From Xylanibacillus composti (GTDB lineage Bacteria; Bacillota; Bacilli; Paenibacillales; K13), in the NCBI RefSeq assembly GCF_018403685.1, contig NZ_BOVK01000043.1, forward strand, positions 17,742 through 81,741: a stretch of 64,000 nt of DNA, written 5' to 3'. Positions 54,313 to 63,766 of the stretch are shown here, one piece after another. Numbering within the stretch: position 1 is the stretch's first letter; every line of letters starts with the position of its first letter. The notes under the pieces were generated by a model. The model made no database searches. It was not told where the DNA came from and saw only the letters and a list, made by a program, of their open reading frames with translations. Both the position numbers and the translations under genes were made by a program.

Positions 54313-55629
54313 ATGCGGATCTGGAAACAAGCTATGCTTTCATTCCTCGTAATCCTGCTTGGCGCAGCTTGCAGTGATCGACAAGGGGGAGATCAGATCG
54401 CTGCACGAGAGAAAGAAAATCTAACTTTGACGATCTGGCACAATTGGACGGGGCAAGACGGAAAAGCGGCGGCCATGCAAGCGCTGCTTCGGAAATATCA
54501 TGCGCAGCATCCGAATGTGGAGCTTGTGGATGTAGGCTTGCTTACAGATAATTATAAGACCAGCCTCAGGACTGCAGCCGCTGCCGACGAGCTGCCGGAT
54601 CTTTTTGTGATGTGGCCTGGGGTCATGACGAAGGAACTGGAGCTTGCGGGCTTGATTCAACCGATTGATTCGATCCTTGAGTTCCGACCGGATTGGAAGG
54701 ACGGCTTTTTGCCAGGGGCGCTGGATAGCTTTACGATCGATGGGCATATTTATGCGGTGCCGATGAATTTGGCTCCCAGCTCGTTCCTCTACTACAATCA
54801 AGCCATCTTTGATGATTATGAGGTAGCGGTACCCTCCACTTGGGAGGAGCTGGAGGCGGCTGTGGAGACCTTTAATGAGCATGGGGTGATTCCGATAGCG
54901 CTTGGCAATACGGCGCCCTGGGTCGTGCAGTCAACCATATTCAGCACGCTCGCCAACCGCATAACCGGGACGGAATGGTTTGAGAAGGCCGTAGCACAGG
55001 ATGGTGCAGCATTTACCGATCCGATCTTTGTGAAGGCGCTTCGTTTCCTGCAGGACTTTCATGCGAAAGAGCCCTTCCAGGATACGTATTACAGCTTGAA
55101 TGAGACTCAAATGGCCGATCTTTTCCTTAACGGAGAGGCCGCGATGTTCTTCAATGGCGGCTGGGCCGTGTCCTACCTTGTGGAGCACGCGCCTAAGAAT
55201 ATGCTGGAAAACATCCATGTCACGATTATGCCGCCGATTGAAGGCGGACTTGGCAATCCCAAGTCTACGTCCGGCATTGTTGGGACAGGCTTGGGTGTCA
55301 ATCGCAAATTGTCGGGGGAACAGCTGGCGGCGGCGCTGGAGTTGTACTATTTATTGGCGGGACCGGAGGGCCAGCAGGCGACACTGGATAGCAACACGTT
55401 GGTCAGCTATAACCTTGCACTGGATGAAAGCAAAGCACATCCGCTATTCGTTGAGCTTTATCAACTGGTCAAGCAGCTCGATATTCATCCGGTTTATGAC
55501 TCCAGACTCAGCGGCGCAGCGGCGGCAGCGCTCAACAATGGGCTGCAGGAGCTGTTATCAGGCGCCGAGCCTGAAGAGATAGCCCTGAAGATTCAGCAGG
55601 CTCATGCGGAAGCGGTCAGCATGAAATAG
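54313..55629 (+). CDS. Second extracellular solute-binding lipoprotein, linked to the sensor pair
   Basis: About 438 residues. Short signal peptide with Cys20 (GAAC, a slightly weak lipobox). The body is a family 1 solute-binding protein (NLTLTIWHNWTGQDGKAAAMQAL; PDLFVMWPGVMTKELELAGLIQPI). ATG at 54313 follows GGAGGGGG. No permease follows; instead a histidine kinase starts 65 bases later. It may feed the importer upstream or act as an extracellular sensor partner for the kinase. The latter is inference. Confidence 0.85.
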   Translation: MRIWKQAMLSFLVILLGAACSDRQGGDQIAAREKENLTLTIWHNWTGQDGKAAAMQALLRKYHAQHPNVELVDVGLLTDNYKTSLRTAAAADELPDLFVMWPGVMTKELELAGLIQPIDSILEFRPDWKDGFLPGALDSFTIDGHIYAVPMNLAPSSFLYYNQAIFDDYEVAVPSTWEELEAAVETFNEHGVIPIALGNTAPWVVQSTIFSTLANRITGTEWFEKAVAQDGAAFTDPIFVKALRFLQDFHAKEPFQDTYYSLNETQMADLFLNGEAAMFFNGGWAVSYLVEHAPKNMLENIHVTIMPPIEGGLGNPKSTSGIVGTGLGVNRKLSGEQLAAALELYYLLAGPEGQQATLDSNTLVSYNLALDESKAHPLFVELYQLVKQLDIHPVYDSRLSGAAAAALNNGLQELLSGAEPEEIALKIQQAHAEAVSMK

Positions 55630-55693
55630 ACGCCTGCGCGAAGCCTGCATTCACAAATGGAGGGCTCGCGCAAGCAGACGGGGAGATGAGGCT

Positions 55694-57448
55694 TTGTTTA
55701 GAAAATGGATACAATCGTCATTGCAGCGAAAGCTATCCGTGATCATGCTGCTTTCCACGCTGCTTCCACTGCTTTCGCTCGGTGGATTTACTTACTATAT
55801 CTCCTCCCAAATTACGGAGGAGAAGCTGATTCAATCCGGACGGGATGCCTTGGCGAAGATGGATGCCAACTTGAAATTCATGGTCAATGACATTGAGAAC
55901 ACGTCTATATTTCTCATCGGCCAGGAGGATATTCAATACTTCCTGCGCAATCCGGAACGCAATGAGCTGCTGCATCGCAAAATTTTGAACCTGATTGACA
56001 GCCTCGTCGTCTCCAAGGATTATGTTTCGAATATTACGATTCATATCTTTAATTCCAATGCGTTTTTGTCGCAAACGAAAGTTTATGAAAGAGCGCTGAT
56101 GGAGCAAATCGATTTCGAGCATTTGGATGAAAAGACCTGGTCCAACGTATACACCATTCGCGATTATACAGGTCTGCATAATGTGTTTTCATTCGTGCGT
56201 CCGGTTAGAAGCATTTATTCCTTCGAGGAATTGGGCTGGCTGGCGATCAGCTTCGATGAGAGCGTGGTGTCCCAGAACTGGACAGAGCCGGGATTTGGCG
56301 ATAATCAAGGCAATGTGGCGCTGCTGAACGAGGAAGGAATGGTGCTGTCCTCCACGAACAAGGATTGGCTCAGCGAGCCGATTGAGAATCTGTACCCGGG
56401 GATTTCTAACCGGATCAGCAGCAAGGAGGGGTATTTTACCTACGAGTCTAACGACAGCAAGGAGACCGTCCTTTATCTTCGCAGTTCCATCAAAGGCTGG
56501 ACTTTGGTCGGGACGATTCCTTACGAATTGTATACCTCGCAGAACGGGTTTATCTTGCAGTTGACCGCTGTTGCGGTCGTTATTACGATATTAATCAACA
56601 TTGGTCTGGTGCTGTACATGATTCACCGGGTAACCAATCCGCTGCAAGTGCTGGCTCGCTTGTTTACGAAGGTAAATCCGGAGGGACCTATGCCGATTTA
56701 CAAGTCATCTACGAAAGACGAGATCGGACGATTGGGAGAGGTCTATAATAAGCTCGGCCGTTATATTCGGGAATTGAAAGAGCAGTTGATTCTGGAGCAG
56801 ACGCGCAAGAAGGAAGCTGACATGCGGGCGCTGCAAGCGCAGATTAACCCGCATTTCCTCTATAATACCTTGTCCTCGATTCACTGGATGGCGCTGATGA
56901 AGGATGAGAAGCAAATTGCGGATATGGTCGGATCGCTGAGCGATTTTTTACAGTTCAGCTTGAATAAAGGCAGTGATTTCTGCTCCGTCTACCAGGAGTT
57001 TGCGCACATCCAAAACTATATGCAAATTCAATCGATTCGTTATCCGGACAAATTTGAATTGGAGATGTCCATGGACCCGGCATTGCGCAATATGAAGATG
57101 CTGAAGCTGCTGCTCCAGCCTCTCCTGGAGAATTCCATGATTCATGGCATTCAGAAGAAGGAAGGGAAGGGTCTGATTGGCGTGTATGCGGAGAAGAAGG
57201 ACGAGTGGATGTATTTCACAGTCATGGACGACGGTGTCGGCATGAGTGAGGAACGACTGGCTGCGATTCGCCACAGTATTAGCAAGCCGATTACAACTGA
57301 GGATGCGGAAGGAAGCTATGGACTGCGCAATGTCAATGAACGTCTGCGCCTGCACTATGGACCGGGATCGAGATTGTCGATCGAGAGCAAAACGGGGGCG
57401 GGCACGCGCATATCTTTCTCGATTCCGCTCAAGGAGGGGTCCAGATGA
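55694..57448 (+). CDS. YesM-like sensor histidine kinase
   Basis: About 584 residues. One membrane segment near the N-terminus (about 14-35), an extracellular sensor (about 36-280), a second membrane segment (about 285-310), HAMP, then the kinase core of the LytS/YesM type. QAQINPHFLYNTL holds the phosphoacceptor His387, and the ATP-binding part shows LLQPLLENSMIHG and VMDDGVGM. TTG at 55694 with GGAGATGAGG upstream. It overlaps the response regulator by ATGA. Confidence 0.9.
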   Translation: MFRKWIQSSLQRKLSVIMLLSTLLPLLSLGGFTYYISSQITEEKLIQSGRDALAKMDANLKFMVNDIENTSIFLIGQEDIQYFLRNPERNELLHRKILNLIDSLVVSKDYVSNITIHIFNSNAFLSQTKVYERALMEQIDFEHLDEKTWSNVYTIRDYTGLHNVFSFVRPVRSIYSFEELGWLAISFDESVVSQNWTEPGFGDNQGNVALLNEEGMVLSSTNKDWLSEPIENLYPGISNRISSKEGYFTYESNDSKETVLYLRSSIKGWTLVGTIPYELYTSQNGFILQLTAVAVVITILINIGLVLYMIHRVTNPLQVLARLFTKVNPEGPMPIYKSSTKDEIGRLGEVYNKLGRYIRELKEQLILEQTRKKEADMRALQAQINPHFLYNTLSSIHWMALMKDEKQIADMVGSLSDFLQFSLNKGSDFCSVYQEFAHIQNYMQIQSIRYPDKFELEMSMDPALRNMKMLKLLLQPLLENSMIHGIQKKEGKGLIGVYAEKKDEWMYFTVMDDGVGMSEERLAAIRHSISKPITTEDAEGSYGLRNVNERLRLHYGPGSRLSIESKTGAGTRISFSIPLKEGSR

Positions 57449-58995
57449 AAATATTAATTGCAGATGATGAAGTCATCATTCGGACCGGTCTGGCAAAGGT
57501 TATCAAGTGGCGGGAGCTGGGTCTGGACCTGCTGACGCCCGCTGAGTCAGCAGAAGAAGTGCTGGCGAGGCTGCCAAACGAGCAGCCGGACATCCTGCTT
57601 ACGGATATTCGGATGAATGGCATGACCGGGTTGGAGCTGGCAGCAGAGATTAAGAAGACGTATCCGAAGATGGAAATTATCATCTTGTCCGGCTACGATG
57701 ATTTTTCCTACGCGCAGCAGGCTATACGCAACGGAGTCAGCGACTACTTGCTCAAAACCAGCCGGCCTGAGGAAATTATAAAAGCGGTACTCAAGGCAAA
57801 GCAGCGGGTTGAAGAGCGGCTAGAGCTGCACACACTGGATCGCCAAAAGCAACTGCAAGAGCATCAGCGTCTGCTGGAGCAATGGGTAACGCAGGAAGGG
57901 AAAGCTGCAGCGCTGCTGACGCCGCCGGAAAGCTTGCGCGAGCTGGATGCGGGTCGGGTCGGGGAAAACAGCAGCTGGCAGGTGATTATTCTGGCTGCCG
58001 GAGGTTGGGGAGAAGCCCGCTCTGACAGCGCTCTACTGACCTTTGCCGTTGACAACGCCATTCGGGACCTGCTGCCTTGTGTCAGCTTTATTCGGCAGGA
58101 ACGTGTCATTGTTGTGATCCGAACCGGCATCTCCGGCTTTGACAAGCAGATTCAACGTTCCGTTTATGAGAAGATCGAGCAGCTGCTAAAGTGTGAAATC
58201 GTAGCGGTCGCAGGGAAGCCTGTGGAAGATGCAATGGAGTTGTATGACTCTTACGAAACGGCAAGCGAAGCGTATGGATTCCGACGTCTTATGCGCAGCA
58301 GACAGTGGGAGTATGCAGACATAGCAGGCCGAGTCGGCGGGAAAATGGTATGTACCACAGAGGAGGAGAAGGAGCTTTCCACGATATTGCTGGACAATGA
58401 TCCGATGGTGCTGAAGTCGTGGGTGCATCGTTATGTCGAGGACTTGCTGGCGGATCCCGAGGTGACCCCGCAATCCCTTCAGGCAGCCGTCCAGTCTGTT
58501 GCGATCGCTGCGCATCGCTGGCTGGACCGTGTGTTGGCTGCCATTGGAAAGGAGCGCAACCCGGGGGAGAAGCCCGAGCCGTTCGACAGCGATCTTGAAC
58601 GTCTTCCGGTGGACGGTTTGTTCCAACACTTGTATCACGTGATGAAGCTTTATCATCATAAGCTGGCGGAAGGCGGAAACACCCACATCCACAAGGCGAT
58701 TACTTATATTGAGGAACGGATTGGCCATGATCTGGGCCTGCAGCAGGTGGCGCAGCATGTACACCTGCATCCGAATCATCTGAGCGACTTGTTCAAGAAG
58801 GAAACCGGTATGAAGTTCGTCGATTATGTAACGAAGAAAAAGATGCAGCGGGCGATGGACATCTTGTCCCATTCTCCGGTCAAAATCAGCGAGGTCGCGG
58901 CTATGGTCGGCTATGAGGATGTCAAATACTTTGGTCAAATGTTCAAAAAGCACACGGGGATGACGCCCAGCCAATATCGGGAAGCCCATTCATAA
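57445..58995 (+). CDS. YesN-like response regulator with AraC DNA-binding domain
   Basis: About 516 residues. Receiver domain 1-120 (ILIADDE acidic pocket, phosphoacceptor Asp54 in LLTDIRMNG, Lys in LLKTSRPEEI). The middle region is long. The C-terminal AraC double HTH is GLQQVAQHVHLHPNHLSDLFK and later KYFGQMFKKHTGMTPSQYR. ATG at 57445 overlaps the kinase. It is predicted to activate the sugar importer and perhaps the convergent catabolic operon. Confidence 0.92.
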   Translation: MKILIADDEVIIRTGLAKVIKWRELGLDLLTPAESAEEVLARLPNEQPDILLTDIRMNGMTGLELAAEIKKTYPKMEIIILSGYDDFSYAQQAIRNGVSDYLLKTSRPEEIIKAVLKAKQRVEERLELHTLDRQKQLQEHQRLLEQWVTQEGKAAALLTPPESLRELDAGRVGENSSWQVIILAAGGWGEARSDSALLTFAVDNAIRDLLPCVSFIRQERVIVVIRTGISGFDKQIQRSVYEKIEQLLKCEIVAVAGKPVEDAMELYDSYETASEAYGFRRLMRSRQWEYADIAGRVGGKMVCTTEEEKELSTILLDNDPMVLKSWVHRYVEDLLADPEVTPQSLQAAVQSVAIAAHRWLDRVLAAIGKERNPGEKPEPFDSDLERLPVDGLFQHLYHVMKLYHHKLAEGGNTHIHKAITYIEERIGHDLGLQQVAQHVHLHPNHLSDLFKKETGMKFVDYVTKKKMQRAMDILSHSPVKISEVAAMVGYEDVKYFGQMFKKHTGMTPSQYREAHS

Positions 58996-59024
58996 AAGGG
59001 GCGGGTTTTGTTCCACCGGGTATA

Positions 59025-59102
59025 AGGGAATTTCGTTTTATCCGCTTTCGCAGCTTTTCGTGCTAGTGCGACGGACGGAGACGAGATTTCCTTTTTTTTT
59101 TT
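59025..59102 (+). terminator. Probable terminator of the two-component operon
   Basis: GGGAATTTCGTTTTATCC can pair imperfectly with GGAGACGAGATTTCC, followed by T11 (59092-59102). The stem is imperfect and has a large loop. Confidence 0.45.
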
Positions 59103-59148
59103 GCCGTGCGCGGTTTACCGATTGCCGGACCGAGGGAGCCAAGTAGAA

Positions 59149-59194
59149 AAAAAAAGAGGCTGATCCCCAAGCAGAATATCTGCCGTGGATCAGC
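59149..59194 (-). terminator. Terminator of the minus-strand catabolic operon
   Basis: On the minus strand GGCTGATCC..GGATCAGCC (9-bp perfect stem with an inner GCAGATATTCTGC hairpin) is followed by TCTTTTTTTTTC. About 120 bases after the RraA-like stop. No gene is seen between 58996 and 59312. Confidence 0.75.
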
Positions 59195-59312
59195 CGCAAG
59201 TAACCATGCCACTGGTTGAAACCAAGATTTGAAACCAAGATTGCCTTCCTGTACGAACAGGGGAAGCACACATGCAATGAATGGGCGGGACCCATTCAAA
59301 AAGTCGAATTGC

Positions 59313-60218
59313 TTACAGACGTACGTCGCTGGAAGGACCGTTGAGGTTTTGCTTCTTCGCTTCTTCCAATTCTTCGTCCCACTTCAGGTGACGATATTCG
59401 GTAGCTGCTTCGTCCGTGTTGAACCAATTGATGAAGTCTTCCCACATCGCTACAGACCAAGTGGAGTCGATCTGTGCAGTCGTATACGCGCCTTCTCTCA
59501 GGCGAACGAAACCGAATACGTCGCGAACTTGAGACTTCTCCGCACGTACGACTACTTCCTCTGCCAGATGCGGCGGAATGAAGATAACGCCTGCAGGTGT
59601 GCCCAATACGACGTCGCCAGGCAAGCAGATCGCTTTGCCGATGCGCGTAGGCACGTTCATGCCTGTCATCGTTACGTCTTCGATAGCAGTTGGGTCGCTG
59701 CCGCGATAGTAAACGTTGATGTTGTCGATTTCGACGACTTGCTGGTTATCGCGGATGCCGCCCCAGATGACAGCGCCGCCGCGCTTCGTACGGGTCGAGA
59801 TCGCTGTGCCCAGGTTGCCGCCAATGTAAGTGCCCTTGAAGATTTTGTCAAACATGTCAACAACAACTACATCGTCTTCTTCCAATTGGTCGATTACCCA
59901 TTGGTTGAAGAAGCCGCTGCGGCCTTCTTCCTGATGTCCGTAGTTGAGCAGCGTTTCGTGCAGGTCTGGACGCTTCGGAACCATGATCGCTGTAACAGCG
60001 CGGCCGACCATAGTTTTTTCGGGATGGATAATTTTGAAGTCGCCTTCAAATTGGAATTGATAGCCGTTTTGCCAAAGCGGGCCCCAAGCTTCCTCCAGCG
60101 TGATTTTGCGCATGCGCTCCAGGATGTCTGCCGGCACTTTCGGGCGGCCGTTCTCAAACCGCTCGCCTTTCCACAATGGTGTCAGCTGGATGATATCTTC
60201 TTTGTTATCAAATTTCAA
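59313..60218 (-). CDS. RraA-like / HMG-aldolase-like family protein
   Basis: About 301 residues, longer than classical RraA (about 160-230). The core IKTKRGGAVIWGGIRD-like stretch (TRTKRGGAVIWGGIRDNQQV) and CLPGDVVLGTPAGVIFIPP match the RraA/4-hydroxy-4-methyl-2-oxoglutarate aldolase fold, where the R and D bind metal and oxoacid. In sugar-acid operons these often act as aldolases or decarboxylases. TTG at 60218 has GAGAGGTG just upstream; GTG at 60227 is the longer option. Last gene of the operon. Confidence 0.75.
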   Translation of the reverse strand: MKFDNKEDIIQLTPLWKGERFENGRPKVPADILERMRKITLEEAWGPLWQNGYQFQFEGDFKIIHPEKTMVGRAVTAIMVPKRPDLHETLLNYGHQEEGRSGFFNQWVIDQLEEDDVVVVDMFDKIFKGTYIGGNLGTAISTRTKRGGAVIWGGIRDNQQVVEIDNINVYYRGSDPTAIEDVTMTGMNVPTRIGKAICLPGDVVLGTPAGVIFIPPHLAEEVVVRAEKSQVRDVFGFVRLREGAYTTAQIDSTWSVAMWEDFINWFNTDEAATEYRHLKWDEELEEAKKQNLNGPSSDVRL

Positions 60219-60317
60219 TCGTAGCACCTCTCTCTTCGAATTGTCCCGCGATCGGGAAGGGGCATGGGGCCGCTTCCGTCGCGGGATTGTATGACAAGGT
60301 TCGAATCCAGTTCCTCA

Positions 60318-60392
60318 CTTTCGTGGGAATGTTGCCGGGCCCCCGCGAAAGTAATCGGAATTTTCCTCGAAGCTTTACTTCACTTTCGTGGG
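60318..60392 (-). repeat. Three-arm repeat able to form alternative hairpins
   Basis: ACTTTCGTGGG occurs at 60318-60328 and 60382-60392, and its inverted partner CCCGCGAAAGT lies between them at 60343-60353. The middle arm can pair with either flank but not both. It sits between the sugar-acid dehydratase and the RraA-like gene. Confidence 0.6.
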
Positions 60393-60397
60393 TCCTC

Positions 60398-61789
60398 TTA
60401 GCTCCACAGACGGTCGTTGCCGACAAAGTCGTTCCACTCGTCTGTAGACTCCCACAGACCCGGAACTTGCGGATGCAGATGCTCGGCGATAACTTCGTCG
60501 TTCAATTCCTCGATGCCCAGTCCTGGCGCGTCGACGACTTGAATGAAGCCATTTTGCAGAAGCGGCTTCGGCAGCTTCGGAGCCTTGATGATGTCATCCC
60601 ACCAAGGAACTTCGACAGAGTGGAACTCAAGCGCCAGGAAGTTCTCCGTAGCGGCTGCAGCGTGAACGGCAGCGAGACAAGCGATCGGGCTTTCCGCCAT
60701 ATGGATGGCCATAGCTACGCCATATTCCTGAGCCATGTCGCCGATTTTCTTCGTTTCCAGAATACCGCCTGTAGTCAGGACGTCCGGATGAATGATCGAT
60801 ACGCCGCCAGCTTCCAGAAGCGGCTTGAAGTTTTCTTTCAAGTAAATGTCTTCGCCTGTACATACCGGCGTAGAGACGGAGTTGGTCAGGCGGACATACT
60901 GATCAGTCAGCTGCCAAGGAATCATGTCTTCCATCCATGCCAGGTTGTACTTGTCGATGCGGCGTCCGAGCTTGATGCAGTCCTCAACCCCGATATGACC
61001 GAAGTGGTCGATACAGAGCGGCACTTCGTAACCGATGACGGAACGAACGTCTGCCACGTACTGCTCGAGCATATCCAATCCTTTTTCCGTTACATGGATA
61101 CCAGTGAATGGATGGGCAATATTGAACACATCGTAATGACGGTTGCGCAGGTAGCGCAGCTCTTCCTTGGATACGTTGCCGCTCTTGCGAGCTTCCCAAT
61201 ATGCCTTGGAAGTGCTTTTCATCTCTTCCAGGAAGCCAAGCGGTGCGCTCAGTGTACCTGGCTCGTCGATGATTTGGCTGATGCCCAGGTCCATCTTCAA
61301 GAAGGTAAAGCCTTGCTCCATACGCTTCTTGAGCGCTTCGCCCATAGCTTTGCCTGTATCCTTGCCGTCAACGTCTGTATCACAGTACATGCGGATCTTA
61401 TCGCGGAATTTGCCGCCGAGCATTTGATAGATCGGCACGCCATATGCTTTTCCGGCGAGATCCCACAGGGCGATTTCGATACCGCTAACGCCGCCGCCTT
61501 GACGGGCATGTCCACCGAATTGCTTGATGCGGCGGAACAGCTTGTCGATGTTGCAAGGGTTTTCGCCAAGCAAGCGAGGCTTCAGCATTTGAGCATATAC
61601 TTTGTCGGCGCCGTCGCGCACTTCACCGAAGCCAACTAGGCCTTGGTTCGTGTAGACTTTGATCAAGCTGCAGTGCATAGGAGCGCCGGAAATATCCGCA
61701 AAACGAATATCCGTGATTTTCAGCTCAGATGGATTGGAATGCGTGTTGACATGTGCGAGTGTGCTTTCGTAGGTTTCTTGTTTAGACAA
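60398..61789 (-). CDS. Enolase-superfamily sugar-acid dehydratase (mandelate racemase/ManD/RspA-like)
   Basis: About 463 residues. N-terminal capping domain (ITDIRFADISGAPMHCSLIKVYT) and a TIM-barrel with metal ligands in LCIDHFGHIG, WMEDMIP and CTGEDIYL, followed by IHPDVLTTGGILETKKIGDM. The family dehydrates aldonic or uronic acids to 2-keto-3-deoxy acids in the cytoplasm. The substrate is unknown. ATG at 61789 follows AGAAGGAGTG. It sits between an SDR and the RraA-like gene, fitting a sugar-acid pathway of oxidation, dehydration and cleavage. Confidence 0.85.
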   Translation of the reverse strand: MSKQETYESTLAHVNTHSNPSELKITDIRFADISGAPMHCSLIKVYTNQGLVGFGEVRDGADKVYAQMLKPRLLGENPCNIDKLFRRIKQFGGHARQGGGVSGIEIALWDLAGKAYGVPIYQMLGGKFRDKIRMYCDTDVDGKDTGKAMGEALKKRMEQGFTFLKMDLGISQIIDEPGTLSAPLGFLEEMKSTSKAYWEARKSGNVSKEELRYLRNRHYDVFNIAHPFTGIHVTEKGLDMLEQYVADVRSVIGYEVPLCIDHFGHIGVEDCIKLGRRIDKYNLAWMEDMIPWQLTDQYVRLTNSVSTPVCTGEDIYLKENFKPLLEAGGVSIIHPDVLTTGGILETKKIGDMAQEYGVAMAIHMAESPIACLAAVHAAAATENFLALEFHSVEVPWWDDIIKAPKLPKPLLQNGFIQVVDAPGLGIEELNDEVIAEHLHPQVPGLWESTDEWNDFVGNDRLWS

Positions 61790-61826
61790 TGTCTTTCACT
61801 CCTTCTAGTAGATGGACAATCTTCTC

Positions 61827-62606
61827 TTACAAATGGACGCTTGCGCCGTCCAAGCGAATCGCCGAGCCCGTGATGAATTCGGATTCGTCTGAGGCGATAA
61901 AGCAAGCCAATGCTGCTACGTCTGCAGGCTTTCCTACACGTCCCATAGGGAACTTCTTCATGAATTCGCCAGGCTTGCGCCGCTTTTGTTCCGCTTCATC
62001 CAGGAATGGCTTTGATTCGCGGACGCTTTGCTTGCCGACATCAACGGCTCCCGGTTCAAGCGTATTGACAGTGATGCCGTATTTCCCGAGTTCGATCGCC
62101 GCTTCCCGCCCAAGCATGCGAATGCCGCCCTTGGTCATGGAATACACGACGTCGAAATCCCCGGGGCGCTTGCCATGAATCGAGGACATCAGCATAATGC
62201 GTCCGGATTGCTGTTTTTTCATATAAGGAACGACAGCTTGGATACACTGCCAGTAACCTTTAAGGTTGGTGTACATCATTCGATCAAAAGTCGATTCATC
62301 ATGCTCGAAGAAACGGTAGTTCAGCTGCAATGCAGCATTGTTCACCAGCACATCGATGCGACCGTAATGATCGACCACTTGCTTGACCATGCGCACGATC
62401 TCGTCATTATTTTGCACATTCGCCTGAACAATGATCGCGTCGCCGCCGAACGCCTGAATTTGCTCCAATGTATCCTTGGCGCCTGCGTCGCTCCGGTTGT
62501 AATGCACAGCGACCTTCGCGCCGTGTTTGGCAAGACCGATGGCAACGCCTTTGCCAATGCCGGTGCCTGCGCCGGTTACGAGCGCTACTTTGCCTGAAAG
62601 ATTCAT
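61827..62606 (-). CDS. SDR-family oxidoreductase (gluconate/glucose dehydrogenase-like)
   Basis: About 259 residues, a classical short-chain dehydrogenase. TGAGTGIGKG binds NAD(P), NNAA follows, and the catalytic Ser is in MLMSSIHGKRPGD with VYSMTK supplying YxxxK. The C-terminal FITGSAIRLDGA is standard. ATG at 62606 has GAAGGAGGTG just upstream and overlaps the stop of the preceding SDR gene (ATGA). It probably oxidises a sugar, sugar alcohol or sugar acid in the same pathway as the dehydratase. Confidence 0.88.
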   Translation of the reverse strand: MNLSGKVALVTGAGTGIGKGVAIGLAKHGAKVAVHYNRSDAGAKDTLEQIQAFGGDAIIVQANVQNNDEIVRMVKQVVDHYGRIDVLVNNAALQLNYRFFEHDESTFDRMMYTNLKGYWQCIQAVVPYMKKQQSGRIMLMSSIHGKRPGDFDVVYSMTKGGIRMLGREAAIELGKYGITVNTLEPGAVDVGKQSVRESKPFLDEAEQKRRKPGEFMKKFPMGRVGKPADVAALACFIASDESEFITGSAIRLDGASVHL

Positions 62607-63403
62607 GTTGCACCTCCTTCGGGCCATGGCTTATTCATCTTCACGTCCAGGTAATGCATCAGGAAACCGCCATCCATACGGATGTCCGCTCCATTCAGAT
62701 AACGCGATGCATCGCTGGCAAGGAAGAGCACCAGGTTGGCCAGATCCTCGAAGGTTCCCAATACGGTACTGGGCACTTTGTACTGGTAATCTTCGTACAG
62801 GTGGGAGACGTCGCTCGCAAAGCGCTCATCGTCTCCTTCAACCGGGCCCAGTTCAATCGTATTGACCTGGATACCCTCTCGACCAAGCGTCAATGCAGCT
62901 TCGTGGGAAAGCATCTTGACCGCGCCCTTGGATGCGCTGTAGGCAAACGAAGAACCGGTAGGCTTCTCGGCGTGTATGGAGCTGACATAGATGATCTTGC
63001 CGGATTTTTTGGCAGCCATAATCTCCCCTGCAGCTTGCGTGCACACCAATGCCGATTTGGCATTGTGGTTCAACACCTCGAGGAAGGTGGCCTCATCGCA
63101 GCTTTCTACGCTGGCCGGCTTCATCAGATCGTTGTTGTGCACGAGCACATCTACCGTTCCAACTTGGGCTGAGGATTGTTGCAGCGCTTCCGCAACTGCC
63201 GAGCGTCGGCACAGGTCCACGTTGATGACTACCGCCTCGGAACCTTTCTGCTTAACATGGTCCAAGATGGGTTGGATGTTTTTGCCGTCTGAGATACTGT
63301 TCAAGACGAAGCGCGCCCCGGCGTCCGCAAGGTACTGGACGATCGCTTGGCCTGACCGGCTGTCCGCATCCGTTACAAAAACGGTTTTGTTGTGTATGTT
63401 CAT
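62603..63403 (-). CDS. SDR-family protein with an altered cofactor motif
   Basis: About 266 residues with the SDR fold and catalytic residues (YVSSIHAEKPTG, then FAYSASKGA giving YxxxK). The glycine-rich TGxxxGxG is replaced by TDADSRSG, and NNAG by HNND. Cofactor use may therefore differ, or the protein may be non-catalytic. ATG at 63403 follows GGAGGGG. First gene of the minus-strand operon; its promoter should lie in 63410-63560. Confidence 0.82.
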   Translation of the reverse strand: MNIHNKTVFVTDADSRSGQAIVQYLADAGARFVLNSISDGKNIQPILDHVKQKGSEAVVINVDLCRRSAVAEALQQSSAQVGTVDVLVHNNDLMKPASVESCDEATFLEVLNHNAKSALVCTQAAGEIMAAKKSGKIIYVSSIHAEKPTGSSFAYSASKGAVKMLSHEAALTLGREGIQVNTIELGPVEGDDERFASDVSHLYEDYQYKVPSTVLGTFEDLANLVLFLASDASRYLNGADIRMDGGFLMHYLDVKMNKPWPEGGAT

Positions 63404-63766
63404 AGATCCCCTCCATAACTCCCTCGGGCGTTACTCGTATCCGTTTTCATGTCATGATAAGTCATGAATGAACGCCATCGCTGTCCTTGGGTATGATTCC
63501 TACACAATTTAATCTTACAAATTATGCGTCCTGCTATGCGATGCTATAAAATTATGATTTTGTTTGTTTTTTTTCAAACTCGCCCAATCTGGCTTGGCAA
63601 GGCGCAGAAAGCGATTCCAATCGTTGCTGCAGTGCGGGAAAGAATGGGTTGCGGGTAAAAATAATCCAACAATGAGGTTGCTTACCGACTGATGATCTCA
63701 ACGTGTGGCTATTGGCGAATCGGGTAGCTTGGAGAGCTTGCAATAATCCAACTCCATCCTAAGCGG

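Noticed and set aside
59229..60224. 331-codon plus-strand frame
   Set aside because: Antisense shadow of the RraA-like gene.
60287..61639. 450-codon plus-strand frame across the sugar-acid dehydratase
   Set aside because: Antisense to a conserved enolase-superfamily enzyme; no ribosome site.
63552..63743. 63-codon minus-strand frame near the right edge
   Set aside because: No ribosome site, no domain, and it overlaps the probable promoter region of the SDR operon.
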